Shown here piece by piece: positions 56,914 through 64,000 of a stretch of 64,000 nt of DNA. The stretch is from contig JABJPX010000069.1 of assembly GCA_018663625.1 (NCBI GenBank), forward strand, positions 1 to 64,000, read 5' to 3'. Position numbers and translations under genes: made by a program. Source of the stretch: Polaribacter sp. (GTDB lineage Bacteria > Bacteroidota > Bacteroidia > Flavobacteriales > Flavobacteriaceae). A model generated the notes under the pieces. It had not been told where the DNA came from. It ran no database searches and saw only the letters and a program-made list of their open reading frames with translations. How positions within the stretch are numbered: position 1 is the stretch's first letter; each line of letters opens with the position of its first letter.

Positions 56914-58929
56914 TTAGGAAAGTTTTAAAATAATAGTTGCTCCTTTGATTAATTTATCTCCTTTTTTAAGTGATTGAGATTTTACATTACCACTTCCAGA
57001 AATTTTCACTTTCAATCCAATATTCTCTAATAATGACAACGCATCCATACCAGACATTCCTTTAACATTAGGGATTTCTGTATGTGTTTTTAGCAACTGA
57101 TTGTTGTAATTTAAAAATGCATCATCAATTGCTGTAAACTGAACTTTATCGTCTACATATTGATTGTCTATGGGGGTTGTAGTATAAATTTTTTGAGCAA
57201 TTTCTTTAAAAACTGGTGCTGCAACTACAGCCCCATAATATCCTTTTTCTTTCTTTGGATCGTGAATGACTACAATACACGAATACTTTGGAGTATCAGC
57301 AGGAAAAAAACCAGCAAACGATGCCGTATAATGCTTTTTAGAATAGTGCCCTTTTATGGTTTCACCTTGTTCATTGATATAGGTAGGTAGGTATTTTTTT
57401 GCCGTTCCGGTTTTACCTGCCATTGAAAAATTTGGAGAATAGATATTATTAGCGGTTCCTTGGACCACTACATTTTCAAGTACTTTTTTAATCTTTTTTA
57501 ATGTTTCGTCCGAGGCTATTTTAGAATTTACAATTTCTGTTTCAAATATTTTTTCTGATTTCTCTTGCTTCCTCAATTCTTTAATAAACCTTGGTTTTAC
57601 CATCACACCATTATTAGCAACCGCATTGTAAAACATCAAGATTTGCATGGGAGTTACAGACACACCATAGCCCCAAGACATCCATTCTAACGAGATCTTA
57701 TTCCAACCTTTATCTTTTGGAGTTGGAACAACAGGTCTCCCTTCTCCTTTAATTGAAAAGCCAATAGGTTCTGTAAAACCATAATCCGCTAGCTTATTGA
57801 TGAATTTTTGAGGTTGATGATCATAATGCTTACGAATCAACTTTACGATGCCGACATTCGATGAAACCTCAAAAGCACGTGCGGCAGAAATTTCACCATA
57901 TCCTCCCTTTTTTGAATCTTCTACTTTAGAACCATGGAGAAAAATTCTTCCTTTTTCAGTATCTACTACTGTAGCCGTATCTATTACCTTATCATCTAGT
58001 GCCGCCATTAAACTTGCCAATTTAAATGTGGACCCTGGCTCATGGCTTTCCCAAACGGCATAATTTCTCTTCTCGTAGTACTTCCCTTTGGAAGTTCTTC
58101 CTAAATTTGCAATGGCCTTAATTTCTCCAGTGGATGTCTCCATGACTACTGCACACCCATGTTCTGCTTCAAAAAACTCTAACTGACGTAACAATGCATG
58201 ATGGGTAACATCTTGAATATTTACATCAATCGTAGTAATAATGTCATGCCCATCAATGGGTTCTTTTTCGTTGGCATCGTTAATTGGCTTCCATTGATTT
58301 TTAGCAATTCTCTGCTTCCACCGCAATCCATCTGCTCCTTTCATATAAGAAGCAAAAGCACCTTCAATACCTGCACCTCCACTTGAATCATCATAGCCAA
58401 TGGTTCTTTCTGCAATTTTACCAATGGGATGCACGCGAACCGTTTGGTGTTCTGCAATAAAGCCTCCTTTATAAACACCCAATTTAAAAATTGGGAATTG
58501 TTTCATTTTTAAGTAATCAACATAGCCAATGTTTTTAGCAATAAAAAAATATCTTTTTTTCGCCTTTTTAGCATTTCGAAGTCTTCTCTCATAGTAATCT
58601 GGAACATTGCCCAACATCTCAGAAAGCGCCTTTGAAAGGGCTACTACATTTTGTTCAAAAACTTGTTTTTTAACAACAACCAAATCCATTCTAATGGTAT
58701 ACTTAGAAACCGAAGTTGCCAATAAATTACCGTCAGCTGCATATACGTTTCCTTTGTTCGCTGAAATGGTAAATTGTTTTACGGTTCCTTTCGTAGATAA
58801 TTTATTGTATTTATCTCCGTGAACATATTGAAGATTGAAGACTCTTAAAATTACGACTACTAAAAAAATCGTCATAATAGCTCCTACGAGGTAGAATTTT
58901 GCCAGTATGCCTTTTTTTTGAGTTGCCAA
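56914..58929 (-). CDS. ftsI: Penicillin-binding protein FtsI (transpeptidase) with PASTA domain
   Basis: 671-residue class B PBP. One N-terminal helix (about 12-32) is followed by a dimerisation or pedestal domain. The transpeptidase has SxxK at S300-K303 (GSTFK), SSN at 356-358 and KTG at 506-508. A single C-terminal PASTA domain covers about 612-671 (IPNVKGMSGMDALSLLENIG). It cross-links septal peptidoglycan with FtsW in the periplasm and is a beta-lactam target. The gene is one base from ftsL. Confidence 0.96.
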   Translation of the reverse strand: MATQKKGILAKFYLVGAIMTIFLVVVILRVFNLQYVHGDKYNKLSTKGTVKQFTISANKGNVYAADGNLLATSVSKYTIRMDLVVVKKQVFEQNVVALSKALSEMLGNVPDYYERRLRNAKKAKKRYFFIAKNIGYVDYLKMKQFPIFKLGVYKGGFIAEHQTVRVHPIGKIAERTIGYDDSSGGAGIEGAFASYMKGADGLRWKQRIAKNQWKPINDANEKEPIDGHDIITTIDVNIQDVTHHALLRQLEFFEAEHGCAVVMETSTGEIKAIANLGRTSKGKYYEKRNYAVWESHEPGSTFKLASLMAALDDKVIDTATVVDTEKGRIFLHGSKVEDSKKGGYGEISAARAFEVSSNVGIVKLIRKHYDHQPQKFINKLADYGFTEPIGFSIKGEGRPVVPTPKDKGWNKISLEWMSWGYGVSVTPMQILMFYNAVANNGVMVKPRFIKELRKQEKSEKIFETEIVNSKIASDETLKKIKKVLENVVVQGTANNIYSPNFSMAGKTGTAKKYLPTYINEQGETIKGHYSKKHYTASFAGFFPADTPKYSCIVVIHDPKKEKGYYGAVVAAPVFKEIAQKIYTTTPIDNQYVDDKVQFTAIDDAFLNYNNQLLKTHTEIPNVKGMSGMDALSLLENIGLKVKISGSGNVKSQSLKKGDKLIKGATIILKLS

Positions 58930-58930
58930 T

Positions 58931-59260
58931 TTATGAATCTTTATAAGTTACTTTTATTTTTTTAGGTGGAGCTGTTGATGGCTCAATCCCTAATGATTTT
59001 ACTCTTTTCCGAACACTAGACTCCATCTCCATCCTTTCTAGCCTTGAGCTTATATCTACATACTCCTCTCTCAACTCTCGCTTCTCTTTATTTAGATTTG
59101 CAATCAGAATTGCTTTTTTATCAGCTTGATGACCACTCGAAATCATAATTAACAGGAGACCAACAATGAAAATAATAATTCGCCAATTTTTAAAAGCAGC
59201 TTCATCAGTAAGGAAACTTCCTCTCAGAAAACCGTACAAACCTTTTTTAACTTTAGACAT
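58931..59260 (-). CDS. ftsL: FtsL-like cell division protein
   Basis: 109 residues: a short cytoplasmic segment, one membrane helix at about 27-45 (IIIFIVGLLLIMISS) and a periplasmic coiled coil (LIANLNKEKRELREEYVDISSRLERMEME). It ends SLGIEPSTAPPKKIKV, as in FtsL. Assignment rests on architecture and position between rsmH and ftsI. No ftsB is visible in the cluster. Confidence 0.87.
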   Translation of the reverse strand: MSKVKKGLYGFLRGSFLTDEAAFKNWRIIIFIVGLLLIMISSGHQADKKAILIANLNKEKRELREEYVDISSRLERMEMESSVRKRVKSLGIEPSTAPPKKIKVTYKDS

Positions 59261-59269
59261 TGAATCCGA

Positions 59270-60184
59270 TTACTTTTTTATACGTTGTTGTTTAAGGGTT
59301 GCAATCCTAAGTTTTGCACTTCTCGCTCTATTGTTTCCTTTAATTTCCTCGGTAGAGGGCACAATTAATTTTCCTACTTTCTGTAATGGCTCATTAGAGT
59401 TTCCGAAGGCATCTTTTTCAAGTTCGCCACGAAACATTCCGGTTCTTATAAATCGTTTTACCAATCGATCTTCTAAAGAATGGTACGCAATAACACTTAG
59501 TCTTCCGTTCGCTGTTAAAAGGTTTGGTATTTGCTCTAAGAATTCTCTTAAAACATCTAGCTCTTCGTTGACTTCAATTCGAATCGCTTGAAATATTTGA
59601 GCCAGTATTTTATGCTCTTTTGCATTTGGCAAATACGTCTGAAGCAATTCTTTTAACTGAAAACTTGTCTGTATTTTAGCAACCTCTCTTTGCTCAACAA
59701 TCGTTTTTGCAATGTTTCTTGAATTTCTTAATTCGCCATACAGGAATAATATTTCTGCTAATTTTTCTTCAGAATAATTATTAATAATTTCTTTGGCAGA
59801 CACTTTTGATTTCTGATTCATTCTCATGTCTAAATCCCCGTCAAAACGAATAGAAAATCCACGTTCGGCTTCGTCGAATTGATGAGAAGAGACTCCCAAA
59901 TCTGCGAGTACTCCATCTACTTTTTTAATTCTATGAAATCTTAAAAACCGAGAGATAAACCTAAAATTCTCTGGAATTAATACAAAACGTGCATCATCAA
60001 TTAGATTCTCCAAGGCATCAGGATCTTGATCAAAAGCAAACAACTTGCCTTTTGGCCCCAATCTGCTTAATATTTCTCTAGAGTGCCCGCCTCCGCCAAA
60101 AGTTACATCCACATAGACACCATCTTCTTTTATAGACAAGGCATCAACACTCTCTTTTAGTAAAACTGGATTATGGTAATTCAT
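59270..60184 (-). CDS. rsmH: 16S rRNA (cytosine1402-N4)-methyltransferase RsmH
   Basis: 304 residues. HNPVLLKESVDALSIKEDGVYVDVTFGGGGHSREIL is the N-terminal SAM-binding signature, FDQDPDAL the next strand, and DGVLADLGVSSHQFDEAERGFSIRFDGDLDMRMN the catalytic region. YHSLEDRLVKRF is the closing motif. Formerly MraW. Its start overlaps the mraZ stop by 14 bases. Confidence 0.97.
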   Translation of the reverse strand: MNYHNPVLLKESVDALSIKEDGVYVDVTFGGGGHSREILSRLGPKGKLFAFDQDPDALENLIDDARFVLIPENFRFISRFLRFHRIKKVDGVLADLGVSSHQFDEAERGFSIRFDGDLDMRMNQKSKVSAKEIINNYSEEKLAEILFLYGELRNSRNIAKTIVEQREVAKIQTSFQLKELLQTYLPNAKEHKILAQIFQAIRIEVNEELDVLREFLEQIPNLLTANGRLSVIAYHSLEDRLVKRFIRTGMFRGELEKDAFGNSNEPLQKVGKLIVPSTEEIKGNNRARSAKLRIATLKQQRIKK

Positions 60185-60638
60185 CGATCGTTGTATTTCC
60201 CATCACATCTTCAGCTAAATCTGCAAAATCTACAGAAGCATCTTCAATTGCTTTTTCGTATTTATCTTTGTCCCAAATTTCAATAATATTCACCGCAGAA
60301 GACAAAACAATTTGTTTTTGAATGCCAGCAAAATCACACAAGTCTTTTGGAATTAATAATCTGCCCGAAGCATCTAATTCTACTATTTTTACACCCGCAG
60401 TAAATCTTCTAATAAAATCATTGTTCTTTTTCACAAACCTGTTTAATGTATTGATCTTCTGCATCATTAAATTCCACTCACTCATTGGATACAACTCCAA
60501 ACAGGGTTGAAAAACGCCTCTTTTTATAACAAAACCATCTTGTAGCGCAGTATGCAGCTGCTTCTTAAAAGCAGATGAGAGCATCAACCTTCCTTTAGCA
60601 TCTGCCTTACACTCGTATGTACCAATGAGATGAACCAT
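60171..60638 (-). CDS. mraZ: MraZ transcriptional regulator
   Basis: 155 residues from ATG 60638 (MVHLIGTYECKADAKGRLML). The longer start at 60650 adds only MFFL and lies at or before the probable transcript start. Two tandem MraZ repeats carry the DxxxR signature: DAKGR (13-17) and DASGR in the second. It is a ring-forming DNA-binding protein that usually represses its own cluster by binding repeats upstream. Such repeats are present at 60678-60707. Confidence 0.93.
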   Translation of the reverse strand: MVHLIGTYECKADAKGRLMLSSAFKKQLHTALQDGFVIKRGVFQPCLELYPMSEWNLMMQKINTLNRFVKKNNDFIRRFTAGVKIVELDASGRLLIPKDLCDFAGIQKQIVLSSAVNIIEIWDKDKYEKAIEDASVDFADLAEDVMGNTTIDELP

Positions 60639-60661
60639 TAAAAAAAACATTTTATCAATAT

Positions 60662-60669
60662 CAAAAATA
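60662..60669 (-). promoter_or_regulatory. Candidate -7 promoter element of the dcw cluster
   Basis: The minus strand reads TATTTTTG, an exact TAnnTTTG. It lies next to the MraZ boxes, so bound MraZ would cover the -33 region. Confidence 0.5.
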
Positions 60670-60677
60670 TATAATTT

Positions 60678-60707
60678 TTACCACTTTTTACCACTTTTTA
60701 CCACTTT
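60678..60707 (-). promoter_or_regulatory. MraZ operator: three direct repeats
   Basis: On the minus strand AAAGTGGTAA occurs three times in perfect tandem, period 10 bases. This is one helical turn per repeat, as expected for neighbouring MraZ subunits on one DNA face. The core AAAGTG fits the AAAGTG-type MraZ boxes known from other bacteria. Another AAAGTG is at 60731-60736, about three periods further upstream. Confidence 0.75.
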
Positions 60708-60799
60708 GTTCATAACTTTATTTGAAAGAACACTTTACACTATTATCATCAAGGAAATTATACAAAATCTAAAACGTTAATTATTTAACAAAAAAGGAG

Positions 60800-60807
60800 T
60801 ACATTTG
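60800..60807 (+). promoter_or_regulatory. Candidate -7 promoter element of the hydrolase-engB group
   Basis: TACATTTG, exact TAnnTTTG, with TTA 20 bases upstream (60777-60779) close to the expected TTG. About 26 bases before the ATG at 60833. Confidence 0.5.
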
Positions 60808-60832
60808 TGGTTCAGTAAATTGTAAGAAACGA

Positions 60833-61597
60833 ATGACCGATTATTTAAAGACTGAAGAAAATTTTACTTACGCTGAGGCCGGAGAAGGGCCTGCAATTAT
60901 TGTACTCCATGGGCTTATGGGTACTTTAAGTAATTTTGAAGACACTTTTTATCATTTTTCTAAAAATGGTTATAAGGTTTTAATTCCCGAATTACCTCTT
61001 TACTCACTTCCTCTTTTAAAAACAAATGTTAAAAATTTAGCGGGGTTTTTAAAGGATTTCATGGAACATAAGAAATTAGATTCTGCTATTTTGTTAGGAA
61101 ACTCTTTAGGAGGTCATATCGCATTATACTTCACTAAAAATTACCAAGAAAAAGTAACAGCATTAGTACTAACTGGAAGCTCTGGTTTGTATGAAAAAGC
61201 AATGGGTGACAGTTTTCCGAAAAGAGGTAGTTACGAATACATCGAAGAAAAAACCAAAGGTGTCTTTTACGATCCAGCAATTGGAACCAAACAAATGGTA
61301 GATGACGTTTTTAAGATTGTAAACGACAGAAGTTCTGTGATTAGAACTTTAGCAATTGCAAAAAGCGCCATAAGACACAACATGTCTGGAGATTTGCCAG
61401 AAATGAAAATTCCAACTTGTATCATTTGGGGAAAACAAGATACTGTTACACCTCCAGAAGTTGCCGATGACTTCCATAAATTATTACCCAATTCAAATTT
61501 ATTTTGGATTGATAAATGTGGACATGCCGCAATGATGGAAAGACCGGAACAGTTTAATTCGATCCTTGATCAGTGGCTAAAAGATAGAAAATTATAA
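60833..61597 (+). CDS. Alpha/beta hydrolase
   Basis: 254 residues. The oxyanion segment LHGLMGTLSNF (25-35), nucleophile elbow GNSLGG with Ser91, acid residue in WGKQDTVTPP (near 204) and His in DKCGHAAMMERP (near 231) are all present. There is no signal peptide, so it is cytoplasmic. The substrate is unknown. It diverges from mraZ across a 194-base gap. Confidence 0.88.
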   Translation: MTDYLKTEENFTYAEAGEGPAIIVLHGLMGTLSNFEDTFYHFSKNGYKVLIPELPLYSLPLLKTNVKNLAGFLKDFMEHKKLDSAILLGNSLGGHIALYFTKNYQEKVTALVLTGSSGLYEKAMGDSFPKRGSYEYIEEKTKGVFYDPAIGTKQMVDDVFKIVNDRSSVIRTLAIAKSAIRHNMSGDLPEMKIPTCIIWGKQDTVTPPEVADDFHKLLPNSNLFWIDKCGHAAMMERPEQFNSILDQWLKDRKL

Positions 61598-61653
61598 TTC
61601 TATTTTAAGACCACTTTTTTCTACATACCGTAAACACAACTCAATTTTTTATT

Positions 61654-62265
61654 GTGAAAATAAAATCTGCTGAATTTATAATGAGTAACAGTAATGTTAC
61701 CAAAGCACCCAAAGATAGAATTCCAGAATACGCCTTTATTGGGCGCTCAAATGTTGGAAAGTCTTCGTTGATAAACATGTTAATGGAGCGAAAAGATTTG
61801 GCTAAAATCTCTGGAAAACCTGGAAAAACTCAGCTAATTAATCACTTTTTAATAAATGAATCTTGGTTCTTGGTTGATTTACCTGGCTATGGTTATGCTC
61901 AAATTTCAAAGAAAAAAAGAACTATTTTTCAATTTTTTATAGAAAACTATTTTAAAGAAAGAGAACAGTTAGTTTGTACTTTTGTATTGATAGATTCGAG
62001 ACACAATCCTCAAAAAATAGACATCGAATTCATGCAGTTTCTGGGAACCAATCAAATTCCGTTTTGTCTTGTTTTTACAAAAGCGGATAAACTTGGAAAC
62101 TCTAAATTGAATCAACAAATAGCAACCTACAAGAAAAAATTACTACAACACTGGGAAGAATTGCCGACTTGTTTTCTAACCTCCTCTGCAAGTGGCCTTG
62201 GAAGAAAAGAATTTCTAGATTTTATAGAGGGTGTCAACCAAGATGTCTCTAAAGATTTTAAATAA
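61654..62265 (+). CDS. engB: Ribosome biogenesis GTPase EngB (YsxC)
   Basis: 203-residue small GTPase starting at GTG 61654. G1 GRSNVGKSSLINML (30-43), G3 DLPGYGYAQ, G4 TKADKLG and a short C-terminal helix are typical. It helps assemble the large ribosomal subunit. A later ATG at 61681 would cut the first nine residues (KIKSAEFIM), a segment that fits EngB N-termini, so GTG is preferred. Confidence 0.94.
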   Translation: MKIKSAEFIMSNSNVTKAPKDRIPEYAFIGRSNVGKSSLINMLMERKDLAKISGKPGKTQLINHFLINESWFLVDLPGYGYAQISKKKRTIFQFFIENYFKEREQLVCTFVLIDSRHNPQKIDIEFMQFLGTNQIPFCLVFTKADKLGNSKLNQQIATYKKKLLQHWEELPTCFLTSSASGLGRKEFLDFIEGVNQDVSKDFK

Positions 62266-62277
62266 TCGTTCCTTTTC

Positions 62278-62964
62278 ATGCAATCTAATAAAGAAAATTT
62301 ACAGGTTTTATTTGAAGACAACCACATTCTTATTGTCAATAAAAGAGCTGGAGACATTACTCAAGGTGATAAAACCGGAGACAAACCGCTCAGTGAAGTT
62401 TTAAAAGAGTATGTAAAAGACAAATACAACAAACCTGGAAACGTTTTTATTGGGACAGTTCATCGCCTTGACAGACCTACTTCTGGTATTGTTATTTTCG
62501 CAAGGACCTCAAAAGCATTAGAACGCTTAAACAAAATGCTCCGAGACAAAGTCATTCAAAAAACCTATTGGGCGATTGTAAAAAACCAACCGAAAGCTAA
62601 AACAGATACGCTAACAAATTTCTTAAAAAAAGACAGCAAAAAGAACAAATCTTTTGTCTACAAAAAAGAAATTGAAGGAAGTAAAAAAGCAACATTACAT
62701 TTTAAAGTAATTCAAAAGCTAGACAATTATTCATTACTTGAAGTTGATCTAGAAACCGGAAGACATCATCAAATAAGGACACAACTGTCGCATATTGGCA
62801 GTCCAATTAAAGGCGATTTAAAGTACGGTTTTGATAGAAGTAATAAGGATGGAAGCATTTCTTTACATGCCAGAAAAATCAATTTCGTACACCCTGTCAC
62901 AAAAGAAATAATTACCATCATCGCCCCAACACCAAACGACCCTATTTGGAAAGCTTGTCTATAG
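62278..62964 (+). CDS. RluA family pseudouridine synthase
   Basis: 228 residues. The catalytic motif HRLDRPTSGIVIFART has the nucleophilic Asp65, with LEVDLETGRHHQIRTQLSHIGSPIKGD as the second signature. The N-terminal S4 domain of RluD is absent, so it resembles the smaller RluA/TruC type. It isomerises uridine in rRNA or tRNA. It begins 12 bases after the engB stop, on the same strand. Confidence 0.92.
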   Translation: MQSNKENLQVLFEDNHILIVNKRAGDITQGDKTGDKPLSEVLKEYVKDKYNKPGNVFIGTVHRLDRPTSGIVIFARTSKALERLNKMLRDKVIQKTYWAIVKNQPKAKTDTLTNFLKKDSKKNKSFVYKKEIEGSKKATLHFKVIQKLDNYSLLEVDLETGRHHQIRTQLSHIGSPIKGDLKYGFDRSNKDGSISLHARKINFVHPVTKEIITIIAPTPNDPIWKACL

Positions 62965-63002
62965 CTTATAGTTTTTGTATATTTATACAAAACTACCCCC
63001 AA

Positions 63003-64000
63003 ATGAAACCATTTAAATACCTATCTGTTTTAATACTACCTATTGTGGTTTGTATTTCCTTCCTTTCTAAAGGATGGCTCACTTTTTTGCCAGCAATTGT
63101 CTTTTTTGGTTTGGTGCCCTTTCTAGAACTATTTATCAAACCCAATAAAAAAAATTTCTCGAAAGAAGCAGAAAAAATAGCCAAAGAAAACAAAAATTAT
63201 ACCTATATTTTGTATGCTACATTACCGATTCAGTTGTTCTTTTTAGGCTTCTTTTTTTATGCAATACAAGAAACGGGATTGACCAATTTAGAATTGAGTG
63301 GACGAATTTTTGGAATGGGAATTATGTGCAGTGTTATTGGGATTAATGTTGGCCATGAATTGGGGCATAGAAATAACAGAATAGAACAATTTATCGGTGA
63401 AGTCCTATTACTCACTTCATTAAATACCCATTTTTTACCCTATCACAATGGAGGACACCATTTAAACGTGGCAACTCCTAAAGATGCTGCAACTGCTAGA
63501 AGAAATGAAATTATATTTCTTTTCTGGATTCGTTCCCATATTACAAGCTATTTACAAGCTTGGGCTATCGAAAAAAAACGTTTAGAAACCAACAATACAA
63601 GTTGGTTTCACTATCAAAACAGAATGCTCATTTATACAATTTGTAACTTTCTGTTACTTAGTGCAATTTATTTTTTCCTCGGACAATCTGTAACCATTTA
63701 TTTTTTATTAGCAGCGGTAATTGGTATTCTTCTTTTAGAAACTGTTAATTATATTGAACATTATGGATTGCTGAGAAAACAAGATGAAAATGGACGTTAT
63801 GAAAAAGTAAAAAGACAGCACTCTTGGAATTCTGACCATCAGATTGGACAAGTATTACTCTTCAACTTATCGCGACATTCAGACCATCATTATAATGGTT
63901 CAAAACACTATCAAACATTAAAAACAGTGCCAGAAAGCCCACAAATGCCAACAGGATACCCTGGCATGATGCTACTTGCATTACTCCCTCCTTTTTGGTT
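63003..64000 (+). CDS. AlkB-type alkane 1-monooxygenase (cut by window end)
   Basis: About 332 residues visible; the frame is open at the right edge. A membrane di-iron hydroxylase with several helices in the first 110 residues. The histidine boxes are HELGH (118-122), HNGGHH (148-153), NYIEHYG and SRHSDHH (near 296), matching alkane monooxygenases and related xylene/alkylglycerol hydroxylases. It would hydroxylate a hydrophobic terminal methyl group using rubredoxin electrons. The natural substrate could be an alkane or a lipid. No rubredoxin gene is visible in the window. Confidence 0.86.
   Translation, partial: MKPFKYLSVLILPIVVCISFLSKGWLTFLPAIVFFGLVPFLELFIKPNKKNFSKEAEKIAKENKNYTYILYATLPIQLFFLGFFFYAIQETGLTNLELSGRIFGMGIMCSVIGINVGHELGHRNNRIEQFIGEVLLLTSLNTHFLPYHNGGHHLNVATPKDAATARRNEIIFLFWIRSHITSYLQAWAIEKKRLETNNTSWFHYQNRMLIYTICNFLLLSAIYFFLGQSVTIYFLLAAVIGILLLETVNYIEHYGLLRKQDENGRYEKVKRQHSWNSDHQIGQVLLFNLSRHSDHHYNGSKHYQTLKTVPESPQMPTGYPGMMLLALLPPFW

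Overview
The window is a stretch of the core chromosome of an AT-rich member of the Bacteroidota, most likely a marine member of the Flavobacteriaceae. The evidence is the gene content: a fused SecDF, a hypoxanthine phosphoribosyltransferase-adenylate kinase fusion, a SusC-type plug protein, many short type II lipoprotein signals, and an FtsZ with a long C-terminal tail. The promoters also fit the Bacteroidota pattern TTG-N20-TAnnTTTG, best seen upstream of trp, secDF and lysS. I see no insertion sequence, prophage, CRISPR array, tRNA or rRNA. These labels rest on recognising protein motifs by eye; no database search was run.

Layout: 1-195 holds the tail of an unknown gene and its terminator. 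196-5129 carries an old yellow enzyme homologue, a secreted Ntn-hydrolase acylase and a CotH-type lipoprotein. 5298-8764 is a surface-polysaccharide-like group: a GT4 glycosyltransferase convergent with the operon ftsE, GT2 glycosyltransferase, 2OG-Fe(II) oxygenase. 8926-13757 is a large TPR protein translationally coupled to an outer-membrane barrel that appears to lack a plug. 13826-18410 holds secreted or lipoprotein enzymes (M28 peptidase, DoxX-like membrane protein, amidohydrolase, FKBP isomerase) and a stand-alone CarboxypepD_reg plus TonB-plug protein.

18443-26163 is a complete tryptophan operon read on the minus strand: leader peptide, trpE, trpG, trpD, a 54-aa membrane protein, trpC, trpF, trpB, a DUF3050 protein and trpA. 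It begins with a legible attenuator: a 15-residue leader peptide with three consecutive Trp codons, an intrinsic terminator, and a short segment able to pair with that terminator. 26360-44852 is housekeeping: asnB, gyrB, mdh, lysS, obgE, hpt-adk, secDF, fhs, rsmG, a fatty acid desaturase and an aminotransferase. A strongly structured candidate small RNA lies between lysS and a DUF456 gene.

45006-60638 is the division and cell wall (dcw) cluster on the minus strand, in the order mraZ, rsmH, ftsL, ftsI, murE, mraY, murD, ftsW, murG, murC, ftsQ, ftsA, ftsZ. Three perfect 10-bp repeats upstream of mraZ look like MraZ operator boxes. murE apparently starts at a CTG codon, which restores its normal length. 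60833-64000 reads the other way: an alpha/beta hydrolase, the GTPase EngB, an RluA-family pseudouridine synthase and an AlkB-type alkane monooxygenase cut by the window end.

Most of the window is ordinary core genome. The parts most worth a second look are the trp attenuator, the DUF3050 and 54-aa membrane genes inside the trp operon, the candidate small RNA at about 33282-33392, the non-canonical murE start and the MraZ box array.
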